In this document: positions 45,830-54,370 of the stretch, piece by piece
How the letters are laid out: the number at the start of each line of letters is the position of its first letter
Position numbering within the stretch: the first letter of the stretch is position 1
From: Nonomuraea ceibae
GTDB lineage: Bacteria; Actinomycetota; Actinomycetes; Streptosporangiales; Streptosporangiaceae
DNA length: 64,000 nt
Direction of reading: 5' to 3'
Assembly: GCF_019396325.1 (NCBI RefSeq)
Contig: NZ_JAHKRO010000033.1
Coordinates: 1-64,000, forward strand
Position numbers and translations under genes: made by a program
The notes under the pieces: generated by a model
What the model was told of the DNA's origin: nothing
Databases searched by the model: none
The model's input: only the letters and a program-made list of their open reading frames with translations

Positions 45830-46947
45830 GCGGGCACCTCGACCCTGAGCAGGAAGGCGCCGTCGGGGGTGGGCGCGGCCGAGAGCGAGCCGCCGGCGGT
45901 CGCGACGCGCTTGGCGAGGCCGCCGAGACCGTTGGGGGCGTGCTCGCCCACGGCTCCGCTGACGCCGTCGTTGGACATCTCGAGGATTCCTTCCCTGATC
46001 GTGATCGTGCAGCGTTCGGCCCGGCTGTGCTTGAGGACGTTGGTGGCGCCCTCGCGGACCACGGTGGCCAGCAGCGTACGGGTCTCCGGCGCCAGGCCGG
46101 CGGTGTCGTCGGCCTCGACCGTGCAGCGCACGTCGGCGGCCTCCAGCACAGCGCGGACGCTGGCCAGCACCTCGTCGAAGTCGAGCGCCCGGTAGCTCTG
46201 CACGGTGGCGCGCACCTCGCGCAGCGCCTGCCGGGCCGTGTCGCGCACCTCGAACATCTCGCGCGCCGCGTCCTCCGGGTCGGCGCGCAGCAGCTCCTGG
46301 GCGCCCGCCGCGCGGGCCGCGATGCCGGTCAGGCTCTGGCCGAGCAGGTCGTTCAGGTCGCGGGCGAACCGCAGCCGCTCCTCCGACACCGCCAGCAGCG
46401 CCTTGGCCTCCTGCCCCTCGTGCGCCTCCTTGGCGAGGCGCCACAGCCACATGTTGGCCTGCATCCCGGCGCCGAGCGTCAAGCTGAGCGCGCCCTGCAC
46501 GACCAGCGGCAGCGGCTGGAGGTCGCCGGCGATCAGGAGGTTGGCCGTGGTCAGCCCGAGCGTGGCCAGCGTCGCCGCGGCCAGGGTCCGGCGGCGCACG
46601 AACGGCGCGATCATGGCCAGCCACACGGGAGCGGCCCAGATGACCGGGATCACCAGCTGCAGCAGCGTGATCACCCCGCCGGCCACGAGCATGGCGGTCG
46701 GACGCCGCTCGCCGCGCACGGCGATCCGGACCGCGCGGCTCGCCATCACGATCAGGGCCAGCTGCAACGCCCCGGAGATCACGGCCACGGGCACCGGGAG
46801 GCCGTACTCGAGCACGAGGAGCGCCAGGTGCAGCAGCCCCACCAGGCCGATGAGGAAGCCGATGTCGCCGGAGTAGACGACGATCCAGCGGATCTTGTCC
46901 AGCTTGGTGGCCGCGCGCGTCCGGCCGGCGCGGAAGGGCCGGCTCAT
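45826..46947 (-). CDS. HPK7-type histidine kinase lacking the phospho-acceptor His
   Basis: This 373-residue membrane kinase-like protein has about five spans in the first 165 residues. The dimerisation helix that should read RFARDLHDLLGHSL reads RFARDLNDLLGQSL, so the phospho-acceptor His is Asn199 and the second His is Gln204. The HATPase_c part looks intact (VVREGATNVLKHS as N box, NGLGGLAKRV as G box). It likely binds ATP but cannot autophosphorylate. It is about the same length as its intact neighbour, with overlapping start and stop codons. A role as modulator or heterodimer partner is inferred. Confidence 0.88.
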   Translation of the reverse strand: MSRPFRAGRTRAATKLDKIRWIVVYSGDIGFLIGLVGLLHLALLVLEYGLPVPVAVISGALQLALIVMASRAVRIAVRGERRPTAMLVAGGVITLLQLVIPVIWAAPVWLAMIAPFVRRRTLAAATLATLGLTTANLLIAGDLQPLPLVVQGALSLTLGAGMQANMWLWRLAKEAHEGQEAKALLAVSEERLRFARDLNDLLGQSLTGIAARAAGAQELLRADPEDAAREMFEVRDTARQALREVRATVQSYRALDFDEVLASVRAVLEAADVRCTVEADDTAGLAPETRTLLATVVREGATNVLKHSRAERCTITIREGILEMSNDGVSGAVGEHAPNGLGGLAKRVATAGGSLSAAPTPDGAFLLRVEVPA

Positions 46948-48065
46948 ACGGGCACCTCCGCGCGCAGCAGGAACTCCCCGGCGGGCGTGGGCGAGGCGGA
47001 GAACGAGCCGCCCGCCGTCGCCATCCGCTCGGCCAGCCCGCGCAGCCCGCTCCCCGCGCCCGCGGGCGCGTCCGGCGGCACCCCGTCGTTGCGCATCTCC
47101 AGCACCCCGCGGGCGATGGTGATCTCGCAGCTCGTGGCCTTGCTGTGCTTGAGCACGTTGGTGGCCCCCTCACGCACCGCCCAGGCGAGCAGCGTACGGG
47201 CCTCGGGCGACAGGTCGTCGGCCCGGACGTCGGTCACGCAGCGGGCCCCGGCCCCCTCCAGCGCGGCGCGCACGCCTCTCAGCTCCGCGTCCAGGTCCAG
47301 CATCCGGTAGCCGTCGACGGCCACCTGCACCTCGACCAGCGACTCACCGGCCAGGCGGCGCACCTCCGCCATCTCGCGCCCGGCCTTGGCTGCGTCCTTG
47401 GTGGCGAGCTTGGCGGCCAGCTCGCTCTTCAGCGTGATCACCGACAGGCTGTGGCCGAGCAGGTCGTGCAGGTCGCGGGCGAAGCGCAGCCGCTCCTCGG
47501 CCACGGCGAGGCGGGCCTTGGCGGCCTGGCTGTCGTGCGCGTCGCGGATCGTCCGCCACAGCCAGCACCAGATCCAGGTGGCGGCCGGGATGAAGACCGC
47601 GCTCAGCGCCTGGCTCATCAGCACCGCCTGCCAGGGCTGGTCCAGCGCGGCCGAGACGTACACGGTGATCGCGGTGACGAGCGTGGCGCCGGCGCAGACG
47701 GTCACCCACAGCGGCAGATACAGCGCGACGGAGGAGAGCCACACGTACGTCAGCGTCTCCCAGGTGCCGCTGGCGTCGGGCGGCAGGGGCAGGACCGGCA
47801 GCATCGCGGCGGCGGTGAGCAGCCCGCCGGCGACCAGCTTCGCCGTCGGCCGGGGGCGCTCGTCGTAGGCGTCGCGCATCACGAGGGAGTACAGGACCAT
47901 CACGCCGGCCATGGACAGCAGGCCCACGGCGGTGGTGACGGGGGACTGCCGGCCCTCCGTCGTGGCGTTCACCATCACCGCGACGAGGAAGAAGCCCAGG
48001 AGGACGACCATGCCGTCCATCCAGTAGAGCAGGAGCTTCTTCGCGGTCTCCGGCCTGGTGGACAC
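46944..48065 (-). CDS. HPK7-type sensor histidine kinase (DesK-like)
   Basis: This 373-residue kinase has about five spans (residues 18-170), then the dimerisation helix RFARDLHDLLGHSLSVI with phospho-acceptor His200. The C-terminal HATPase_c domain has WAVREGATNVLKHSKA and GSGLRGLAERMATAGG. It is the first gene of the operon and should phosphorylate the LuxR-type regulator. The start is the GTG at 48065, with GGGGGATGGG upstream. The ATGA overlap with the second kinase suggests the two are produced in balanced amounts. Confidence 0.9.
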   Translation of the reverse strand: MSTRPETAKKLLLYWMDGMVVLLGFFLVAVMVNATTEGRQSPVTTAVGLLSMAGVMVLYSLVMRDAYDERPRPTAKLVAGGLLTAAAMLPVLPLPPDASGTWETLTYVWLSSVALYLPLWVTVCAGATLVTAITVYVSAALDQPWQAVLMSQALSAVFIPAATWIWCWLWRTIRDAHDSQAAKARLAVAEERLRFARDLHDLLGHSLSVITLKSELAAKLATKDAAKAGREMAEVRRLAGESLVEVQVAVDGYRMLDLDAELRGVRAALEGAGARCVTDVRADDLSPEARTLLAWAVREGATNVLKHSKATSCEITIARGVLEMRNDGVPPDAPAGAGSGLRGLAERMATAGGSFSASPTPAGEFLLRAEVPV

Positions 48066-48139
48066 CCGCCCATCCCCCTATCGCCCAAAAGCACCCCGTA
48101 TCGGGACAACCTTATAGTTTCAGCGGGGGTGCGCCGAGG

Positions 48140-49171
48140 TCACGCGGAGAAGCCGTGCAGGACGCGGGCCGCCTCCGGGGCGGGCTCGGCGCCCCGCGCG
48201 GACAGCCACGGCACGCCGTAGCGGGCGGCGAAGGCGGTGAGCTTGCGGGCGTCGCCCTCGCTCAGGTCGTCCGGGCCGGACAGCACGCAGGTCACCGCCA
48301 TCCGCCGCCAGGCGTCGTCGGGCTCGGCCAGGCCGTACACCTCGGCGAGCTGGGTGCGGGCGGCGCGCAGCGCCTCGGCGAGCCGCTGCATCCGGCCCTC
48401 GGGCGCGCTCTGCGGCTCGATCTCGGCCAGCAGGTTGACGCCGGAGACGTCGGCGCCCGCCCGCCGGGTGAGCCGCAGCGTCTCGACGTCGCGCGCGGCC
48501 AGCCCGTACGGCTTGAGCGGCAGCGTGAAGCCGACCCGCAGCCGCCGCTCCTGCTGCAGCGCCCGGATCGCCCGCGCCCGCCGCAGCACCGTGGCCTCAC
48601 CGGCGCCCGAGCGCGGGTCGAGGCCGGCGTCGGAGCGCAGGTCGAAGTCGATGTAGGCGGCGTCGAACGCGCCGACGGCCCGCCGGTAGGCGGCGGCGAG
48701 CGCGCCCGGCCTGGTGCAGGTGGCGGCGGCCTCCCGCCCGTCGGGGCCGCCGAAGACCAGCCCGGCGTCGCCGCCCCTGGCGCGCAGCCGCCCGATCTTG
48801 TTGGCGACCGGGTCGTGGCCGAAGTCGAGCCGCCCGGCCCAGCGCACGCCGCACCCGTCGGGCCCGGCGACCAGGTGGCCGAGCGCGTACCAGCGCACCC
48901 CGGTGCGGCGCGAGTCGGCCGGCAGGTCGAAGCCCGGGTCGGCGGCGGTGTCGACGAAGCCGACGTAGCCGCCGGGCACGGGCGGCGGCGTCGGCGAGGG
49001 GGACGGGGAGGGCCGCGCGGGCGGGGGCGGCGGGTCGGCCGGCTGGAGCGTGGCGCGGGCGGGCAGCAGCGAGACCGCCACCCCTGTCGCGCCGGTCAGG
49101 GCCAGGGCGAACAGGACCGCGAAGGGCCGCGGGAGCGTGCCGGTGGGTCTTCTGCGCCGCGAAGCCGACAT
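48140..49171 (-). CDS. secreted GH18-like protein without a clear catalytic Glu
   Basis: This 343-residue protein has a basic N terminus and a signal peptide or anchor (about 14-41), a proline/serine linker, then a TIM-barrel-like domain. It resembles GH18 chitinase-like proteins: YVGFVDTAADPGFDL at the first strand, FDAAYIDFDLR where the DxxDxDxE motif should be, LRVGFTLPLKPYGL, and VSGVNLLAEIEPQ. At the motif the Glu position is occupied by another residue, so hydrolysis is doubtful and sugar binding is more likely. The ATG at 49171 has GGAGG 9 nt upstream. The family match is tentative. Confidence 0.6.
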   Translation of the reverse strand: MSASRRRRPTGTLPRPFAVLFALALTGATGVAVSLLPARATLQPADPPPPPARPSPSPSPTPPPVPGGYVGFVDTAADPGFDLPADSRRTGVRWYALGHLVAGPDGCGVRWAGRLDFGHDPVANKIGRLRARGGDAGLVFGGPDGREAAATCTRPGALAAAYRRAVGAFDAAYIDFDLRSDAGLDPRSGAGEATVLRRARAIRALQQERRLRVGFTLPLKPYGLAARDVETLRLTRRAGADVSGVNLLAEIEPQSAPEGRMQRLAEALRAARTQLAEVYGLAEPDDAWRRMAVTCVLSGPDDLSEGDARKLTAFAARYGVPWLSARGAEPAPEAARVLHGFSA

Positions 49172-49280
49172 GTCGACCACCCTCCGTGTTCGCAGAGCTA
49201 CAGGGTGCGCTTGAGGGTGGACGTTAGCAAGCGTTCGCGGTGTCGCGGGGGCAATCTCCGGATGACGTCCGTTGTGTGGC

Positions 49281-49286
49281 GATAAT
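49281..49286 (+). promoter_or_regulatory. putative -10 box of a leaderless promoter
   Basis: GATAAT lies 6 nt before the ATG at 49293, close to consensus, with no Shine-Dalgarno sequence. Confidence 0.5.
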
Positions 49287-49292
49287 GGCGAC

Positions 49293-50207
49293 ATGAAGTT
49301 GCGGATCTTCACCGAGCCCCAGCAGGGCGCCACCTACGACGATCTCCTCGCCGTCGCCCAGGCCACCGAGCGCCTCGGCTTCGACGCGTTCTTCCGGTCC
49401 GACCACTACCAGCGCATCGGCGCGGGCGACCCGGGCCCCGGCTCGACGGACGCGTGGATCACGCTGGCGGGGCTGGCGCGGGAGACGTCCGGGATCCGGC
49501 TGGGCACGCTGGTGACCCCCGCGACTTTCCGGCTGCCCGGCCCGCTGGCGATCAGCGTCGCCCAGGTCGACGCCATGAGCGGCGGGCGCGTCGAGCTCGG
49601 GCTCGGCACCGGCTGGTTCGACGGCGAGCACGCCGCGTACGGGATCCCGTTCCCGCCGGTGGCGGAGCGGTTCGGCCGCTTCGAGGAGCAGCTGGAGATC
49701 GTCCGGGGGCTGTGGGCGGCCGGCAAGTCTTTCTCCTACGACGGCCGCTACTACCGGCTCGTCGACTCGCCCGCGCTGCCCAAGCCGGCGCAGCGGCCCG
49801 GCCCGCCGATCATCATCGGCGGCGTCGGCGCCAAGCGCACGCCCCGGCTGGCCGCCACGTTCGCCGACGAGTACAACGTGCCGTTCCACCGGCTCGGCGA
49901 CACCGGAGCCGCCTTCGACCGGGTCCGGCAGGCGTGCGAGCGGACCGGACGCGAGGTCGTCCTGTCGGCGGCGCAGACCGTGTGCGTCGGGCGCGACCAG
50001 GCCGAGCTGGAGCGCCGGGCCGCCGTCATCGAGCAGTCGCTCGAAACGCTGCGCGAGGCCGGGCTCGCCGGGACGCCCGCCGAGGTGCTGGAGAAGATCG
50101 GCAAGCTCGGCGAGCTGGGGGCCGAGCGCGTCTACCTCCAGGTGATGGACCTGGCCGACCTGGACCACCTGGAGCTGATCGCGGCCGAGGTGTTGCCGCA
50201 CGTCTGA
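49293..50207 (+). CDS. LLM-class F420-dependent oxidoreductase
   Basis: This 304-residue luciferase-like monooxygenase-family protein starts MKLRIFTEPQQGATYDDLLAVAQATERLG. It shows the typical FFRSDHYQ segment, IRLGTLVTPATFRLPGPLAISVAQVDAMSGGRVELGLGTGW, and PPIIIGGVGAKRTPRLAA. Members use F420H2 or FMNH2. Actinobacteria make F420, so F420 is likely. The ATG at 49293 follows a GATAAT box; the frame continues upstream but is not conserved. It lies 49 bp before hen1 on the same strand, so cotranscription is possible but there is no known link to RNA repair. Confidence 0.88.
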   Translation: MKLRIFTEPQQGATYDDLLAVAQATERLGFDAFFRSDHYQRIGAGDPGPGSTDAWITLAGLARETSGIRLGTLVTPATFRLPGPLAISVAQVDAMSGGRVELGLGTGWFDGEHAAYGIPFPPVAERFGRFEEQLEIVRGLWAAGKSFSYDGRYYRLVDSPALPKPAQRPGPPIIIGGVGAKRTPRLAATFADEYNVPFHRLGDTGAAFDRVRQACERTGREVVLSAAQTVCVGRDQAELERRAAVIEQSLETLREAGLAGTPAEVLEKIGKLGELGAERVYLQVMDLADLDHLELIAAEVLPHV

Positions 50208-50256
50208 TCGGATATGCGGTGGCATGTCCCAGCCGGGCTGCGGCACACTTGGCGGG

Positions 50257-51732
50257 GTGTTGCTGACGATCTCCACCACCGTGTCGCCTGCCACCGACCT
50301 GGGCTTCCTGCTGCACAAGCATCCGGACCGGGTGCAACGGTTCGCCCAGTCGTTCGGCGAGGCGACGGTGTTCTACCCCGAGGCGGGCGCGGAACGCTGC
50401 ACGGCGGCGCTCCTGCTCGACGTCGACCCGGTCAAGCTGGCCCGGTCACGGGGCAAGGGATCGCCCGACTTCAGCCTGTCGCAGTACGTCAACGACCGGC
50501 CCTACGCGGCCTCGTCGCTGCTGGCCGTGGCGCTGGCCGACGTGTTCCGCACCGCGCGGGCCGGACGCTGCAACGCCCGGCCGGAGCTGGCCGCCACGCC
50601 GCTGCCGCTGCGGATCCGGCTGCCCGCGCTGCCCTGCCGGGGCGGCCCCGAGCTGGCCGGGCGGCTGTTCACGCCGCTCGGCTGGCACGTCACCGCCGAG
50701 CCGGTGCCGCTCGACGCGGGCTTCCCCGAGTGGGGCGACTCGCGGTACGTGCGGCTCACGCTCGACGGCACCGTGCGGCTGGCCGACGCGCTCAACCACC
50801 TGTACGTGCTGCTGCCGGTGCTGGACGAGGCCAAGCACTACTGGATGGCGCCGGACGAGATCGACAAGCTCGTGCGCGCCGGGGAGGGCTGGCTGCGCGA
50901 CCACCCGGAGCGCGGGCTGATCGTCCGCCGCTACCTGGGCCGGCGCTGGAGCATGGCCCGCGTCGCCCTCGCCCGCCTGGCCGAGCTGGGCGACGACACC
51001 GAGGAACAGCTGGAGCCCGCGGTCGCGGAGGACGCCCCGGCGGGGGAGACCGCGGCCGACGAGGCCGCCGAGGCGGAGGCGGCCGAGGCTGTCGAGGCGG
51101 AGGCGGACGGGCTCGGCGAGCGGCCCGTCAGGCGCACGCCGCTCAACACGCGGCGCCGCGAGGCCGTGCTGGAGACGCTGGAGGAGCTCGGAGCCGTCAG
51201 CGTGATCGACCTGGGCTGCGGCCAGGGCGAGCTGGTCGGGGCGCTGCTGTCCAGGCCGCGCTTCGCCAGGGTCGCCGGCATGGACGTCTCGCCGATGGCG
51301 CTGACCATCGCCGCGCGCAAGCTCAAGCTGGAGCGCATGCCCGACGCCAAGCGCGCCCGGCTCACGCTGTTCCAGGGCGCGCTCACCTACACCGACAAGC
51401 GCCTGACCGGCTACGACGCCGCCGTGCTCATGGAGGTGATCGAGCACGTGGACCCGCCCCGGCTGGCCGCCCTCGAACACGTCGTGTTCGGTCACGCCAG
51501 GCCCGCGCACGTGCTCGTGACCACGCCCAACGTCGAGTACAACGTCCGCTACGAGTTCCTGACCGGCCTGCGCCACGCCGACCACCGCTTCGAGTGGACC
51601 AGGGCCGAGTTCGCCGCCTGGGCCCAGGACGTGGCGGCCCGGCACGGCTACCGGGTCGTGTTCCGGCCCGTGGGCGAGGAGGATCCGGAGGTCGGCCCGC
51701 CGACCCAGATGGGGGTGTTCACCCGTGATTAG
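50257..51732 (+). CDS. hen1: 3' terminal RNA 2'-O-methyltransferase Hen1
   Basis: This 491-residue enzyme methylates the 2'-OH of the 3' end at a broken RNA before sealing. The N-terminal half (about 1-235) is the bacterial Hen1 domain that supports Pnkp ligase activity (starts LLTISTTVSPATDLGFLLHKHP). A 45-residue acidic Glu/Ala linker follows, then the methyltransferase: SAM motif VSVIDLGCGQGEL, metal motif ExxEH in LMEVIEHVD and a further His in RHADHRFEW. The conserved LLTIST places the start at GTG 50257; a CACACT element 7 nt upstream hints at a leaderless start. Its stop lies inside the start of pnkp (8-nt overlap). Confidence 0.93.
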   Translation: MLLTISTTVSPATDLGFLLHKHPDRVQRFAQSFGEATVFYPEAGAERCTAALLLDVDPVKLARSRGKGSPDFSLSQYVNDRPYAASSLLAVALADVFRTARAGRCNARPELAATPLPLRIRLPALPCRGGPELAGRLFTPLGWHVTAEPVPLDAGFPEWGDSRYVRLTLDGTVRLADALNHLYVLLPVLDEAKHYWMAPDEIDKLVRAGEGWLRDHPERGLIVRRYLGRRWSMARVALARLAELGDDTEEQLEPAVAEDAPAGETAADEAAEAEAAEAVEAEADGLGERPVRRTPLNTRRREAVLETLEELGAVSVIDLGCGQGELVGALLSRPRFARVAGMDVSPMALTIAARKLKLERMPDAKRARLTLFQGALTYTDKRLTGYDAAVLMEVIEHVDPPRLAALEHVVFGHARPAHVLVTTPNVEYNVRYEFLTGLRHADHRFEWTRAEFAAWAQDVAARHGYRVVFRPVGEEDPEVGPPTQMGVFTRD

Positions 51733-54184
51733 CGTTCCCGAGCTGTCGCTCGTCGTGCTCGTCGGCGTCTCGGGCAGCGGCAAGTCGACCTTCGCCGCCC
51801 GCCACTTCAAGCCGTCGCAGGTCATCTCGTCCGACTTCTGCCGCGGCCTGGTCTCCGACGACGAGAACGACCAGAGCGCCACCCCCGCCGCGTTCGACCT
51901 GCTGCACCACATCGTCGGCGTGCGCCTGTCGCGCGGCCTGCTCACCGTGGTCGACGCCACCAACGTGCAGTACGCGGCCCGCAAGAGCCTCATCGACCTC
52001 GCCCGGCAGCACGACGTGATGGCCGACGCCATCGTGCTCGACGTGCCGGAGGAGGTCGCCGTCGAGCGCAACGCCGGCCGCCCCGACCGCGACTTCGGCG
52101 CCCGCGTGGTGATCCGCCAGCGCAAGGACCTGCGCCGCTCGCTCGGCAAGATCTCCCGCGACGGCTTCCGCAAGGTCCACGTGCTGCGCGGCGTCGAGGA
52201 GATCGATCGGGCGGAGATCACGTACGAGAAGGCGTGGTCCGACCGGCGCGAGCTGACCGGCCCGTTCGACATCATCGGCGACGTCCACGGCTGCCGGGCG
52301 GAGCTGGAGGCGCTGCTGGCCGAGCTCGGCTGGCAGGGGCTCACGCACCCCGAGGGCCGCACCGCCGTGTTCGTCGGCGACCTCGTCGACCGGGGCCCCG
52401 ACACGCCGGGCGTGCTGCGCCTGGTCATGAGCATGGTCGCGGCCGGCACCGCGATCTGCGTGGCCGGCAACCACGAGCAGAAGCTCGTGCGCGCGCTGGC
52501 CGGGCGCAACGTCAAGGTGGCCCACGGGCTGCAGGAGTCGCTCGACCAGCTCGCCGCCGAGCCGCCGGAGTTCGTCGAGTCGGCGCGGACGTTCATGGAC
52601 TCGCTGCTCAGCCACTACGTGCTGGACGAGGGGCGGCTCGTGGTCGCGCACGCCGGGCTCAAGGAGGCCTACCACGGCCGCGCCTCCGGCCGCGTGCGCG
52701 CCTTCGCCCTGTACGGCGACACCACCGGTGAGACCGACGAGTACGGGCTGCCCGTGCGCTACCCGTGGGCCGAGGAGTACCGGGGCCGGGCCATGGTCGT
52801 CTACGGCCACACGCCGACGGTCCAGCCGGAATGGGTCAACAACACGATCTGCCTCGACACCGGCTGCGTGTTCGGCGGCCACCTGACCGCGCTGCGCTAC
52901 CCGGAGCGCGAGCTCGTCCGGGTGCCGGCGGAGAAGGTGTGGTACGAGCCGGTCAAGCCGCTGGCCGCCCCCGCGCGTGACGCGGTCATGCTCGACATCG
53001 GCGACGTGCAGGGCACCCGCCACGTCGAGACGCGCTTCGCCGGCCGGGTCAAGGTGGCCGAGGAGAACGCCGCCGCGGCGCTGGAGGTCATGAGCCGCTT
53101 CGCGGTCGACCCGCGCTGGCTCGTCTACCTGCCGCCGACGATGGCGCCGTCGCAGACGTCCGCGCTCGACGGCTACCTGGAGCACCCGGAGGAGGCGTTC
53201 GCGGAGTTCGCCGAGGCCGGGGTGGCCGAGGTCGTGTGCGAGGAGAAGCACATGGGCTCGCGGGCCGTGGCCGTGCTCGCCCGCACGCCCGAGGTGGCGG
53301 CGGCGCGGTTCGGCGTCACCGACGGCAGCGCGGGCGCCGTCTACACGCGCACCGGGCGGCCGTTCTTCGACGACCTGACGCCGCTGGTCGACCGGCTGCG
53401 GGAGGCGTGCGCGCCGCTGTGGGACGCGCTCGGCTCCGACTGGGTGGTGCTCGACTGCGAGCTGCTGCCCTGGTCGGCGAAGGCGGACGGGCTCATCAGG
53501 TCCCAGTACGCGTCCGTGGGCGCCGCCGCCGGGGCCGCGCTGCCGGAGGCGGTCTCGGCGCTGGAGGCCGCCGCCGCGCGCGGGCTGGAGGTGTCGGAGC
53601 TGCTGGAGCGCACCCGCCGCCGGGCGGGCAACGCCACGCTGTTCCGCGACGCCTACGCCCGCTACTGCTGGCCGGTCGACGGCCTGGAGGGGGTGCGGCT
53701 GGCGCCGTTCCAGATCCTCGCCTGCGAGGGCCGGGCCACGGCGCTGGAGCCGCACGCCTGGCACCTGTCGACGCTGGGGCTGCTCGACGCGCCGATCATC
53801 GCGCCGACCCGGCACGTGTTCGTCTCGCTGGACTCGCCGTCGTCCCGCGCCGAGGCGACGGCCTGGTGGGAGGCGATGACGGCGGCGGGCGGCGAGGGCA
53901 TGGTGGTCAAGCCCGCCGCGCACACCGGCGGCCGGGTCCAGCCGGGCGTCAAGGTCAGGGGCCGCGAGTACCTGCGCATCATCTACGGCCCCGACTACAC
54001 CGAGTCGCTGGGCGTGCTGCGCCGGCGCTTCCTCGGCAAGAAGCGGTCGCTGGCGCTGCGCGAGCACGCGCTCGGCCTGGAGGCGCTGGCGCGGCTGGCC
54101 GACGGCGAGCCGGGCTGGCGGGTGCACGAGCCGGTCTTCGCCGTGCTCGCGCTGGAGTCCGAGCCCGTGGACCCGCGCCTGTGA
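51725..54184 (+). CDS. pnkp: polynucleotide kinase-phosphatase-ligase (RNA repair)
   Basis: This 819-residue three-domain enzyme heals and seals broken RNA with Hen1. The kinase domain (1 to about 175) has P-loop GVSGSGKST (14-22) and phosphorylates 5'-OH ends. The metallophosphatase domain (about 181-400) has GDVHGC, GDLVDRG, GNHE, VAHAG and YGHT, and removes 2',3'-cyclic or 3' phosphates. The C-terminal nucleotidyltransferase domain (about 440-819) has the ligase motif EEKHMGSR with Lys508; in characterised bacterial Pnkp this domain is adenylated and needs Hen1 to ligate. It starts with GTG inside the end of hen1, so the two are coupled. Confidence 0.95.
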   Translation: MISVPELSLVVLVGVSGSGKSTFAARHFKPSQVISSDFCRGLVSDDENDQSATPAAFDLLHHIVGVRLSRGLLTVVDATNVQYAARKSLIDLARQHDVMADAIVLDVPEEVAVERNAGRPDRDFGARVVIRQRKDLRRSLGKISRDGFRKVHVLRGVEEIDRAEITYEKAWSDRRELTGPFDIIGDVHGCRAELEALLAELGWQGLTHPEGRTAVFVGDLVDRGPDTPGVLRLVMSMVAAGTAICVAGNHEQKLVRALAGRNVKVAHGLQESLDQLAAEPPEFVESARTFMDSLLSHYVLDEGRLVVAHAGLKEAYHGRASGRVRAFALYGDTTGETDEYGLPVRYPWAEEYRGRAMVVYGHTPTVQPEWVNNTICLDTGCVFGGHLTALRYPERELVRVPAEKVWYEPVKPLAAPARDAVMLDIGDVQGTRHVETRFAGRVKVAEENAAAALEVMSRFAVDPRWLVYLPPTMAPSQTSALDGYLEHPEEAFAEFAEAGVAEVVCEEKHMGSRAVAVLARTPEVAAARFGVTDGSAGAVYTRTGRPFFDDLTPLVDRLREACAPLWDALGSDWVVLDCELLPWSAKADGLIRSQYASVGAAAGAALPEAVSALEAAAARGLEVSELLERTRRRAGNATLFRDAYARYCWPVDGLEGVRLAPFQILACEGRATALEPHAWHLSTLGLLDAPIIAPTRHVFVSLDSPSSRAEATAWWEAMTAAGGEGMVVKPAAHTGGRVQPGVKVRGREYLRIIYGPDYTESLGVLRRRFLGKKRSLALREHALGLEALARLADGEPGWRVHEPVFAVLALESEPVDPRL

Positions 54185-54306
54185 CCGCCGACCGGCACCG
54201 GCCCGGCTACCTGCGCCGCCGCCTGGGCCGCGCCGTCCTGCTGTACGGCGTCGCCCTGGCGGTGGCGGCCGTGGTGGTGGCGGTCTTCTGGCTCGCCCAA
54301 TTTTGA
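54181..54306 (+). CDS. 41-residue single-span membrane protein in the RNA-repair operon
   Basis: A GTG overlaps the pnkp stop (GTGA) and opens a 41-residue frame with typical codon use. The protein has a basic N-terminal third (about residues 5-17, including YLRRRLGR) and one hydrophobic helix (about 18-38, VLLYGVALAVAAVVVAVFW), then AQF and a stop. By charge distribution the N terminus should stay in the cytoplasm. The four-base overlap is the same coupling seen across the window and argues for real translation. I recognise no family. It may tether or regulate the repair machinery, which is only inferred from position. Confidence 0.7.
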   Translation: MTADRHRPGYLRRRLGRAVLLYGVALAVAAVVVAVFWLAQF

Positions 54307-54370
54307 GTAATTGGAGCAGTACGTAAGGTAGTCACGGGTATGTCCCTCAGCCAGAGGGGGAAGGACCCGC

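Noticed and set aside
51719-54127. 802-residue open frame antisense to pnkp
   Set aside because: It is a GC-bias shadow of the pnkp third-codon positions. It has an implausible His/Arg/Gly-rich composition and no motif, while pnkp on the other strand has three intact domains.
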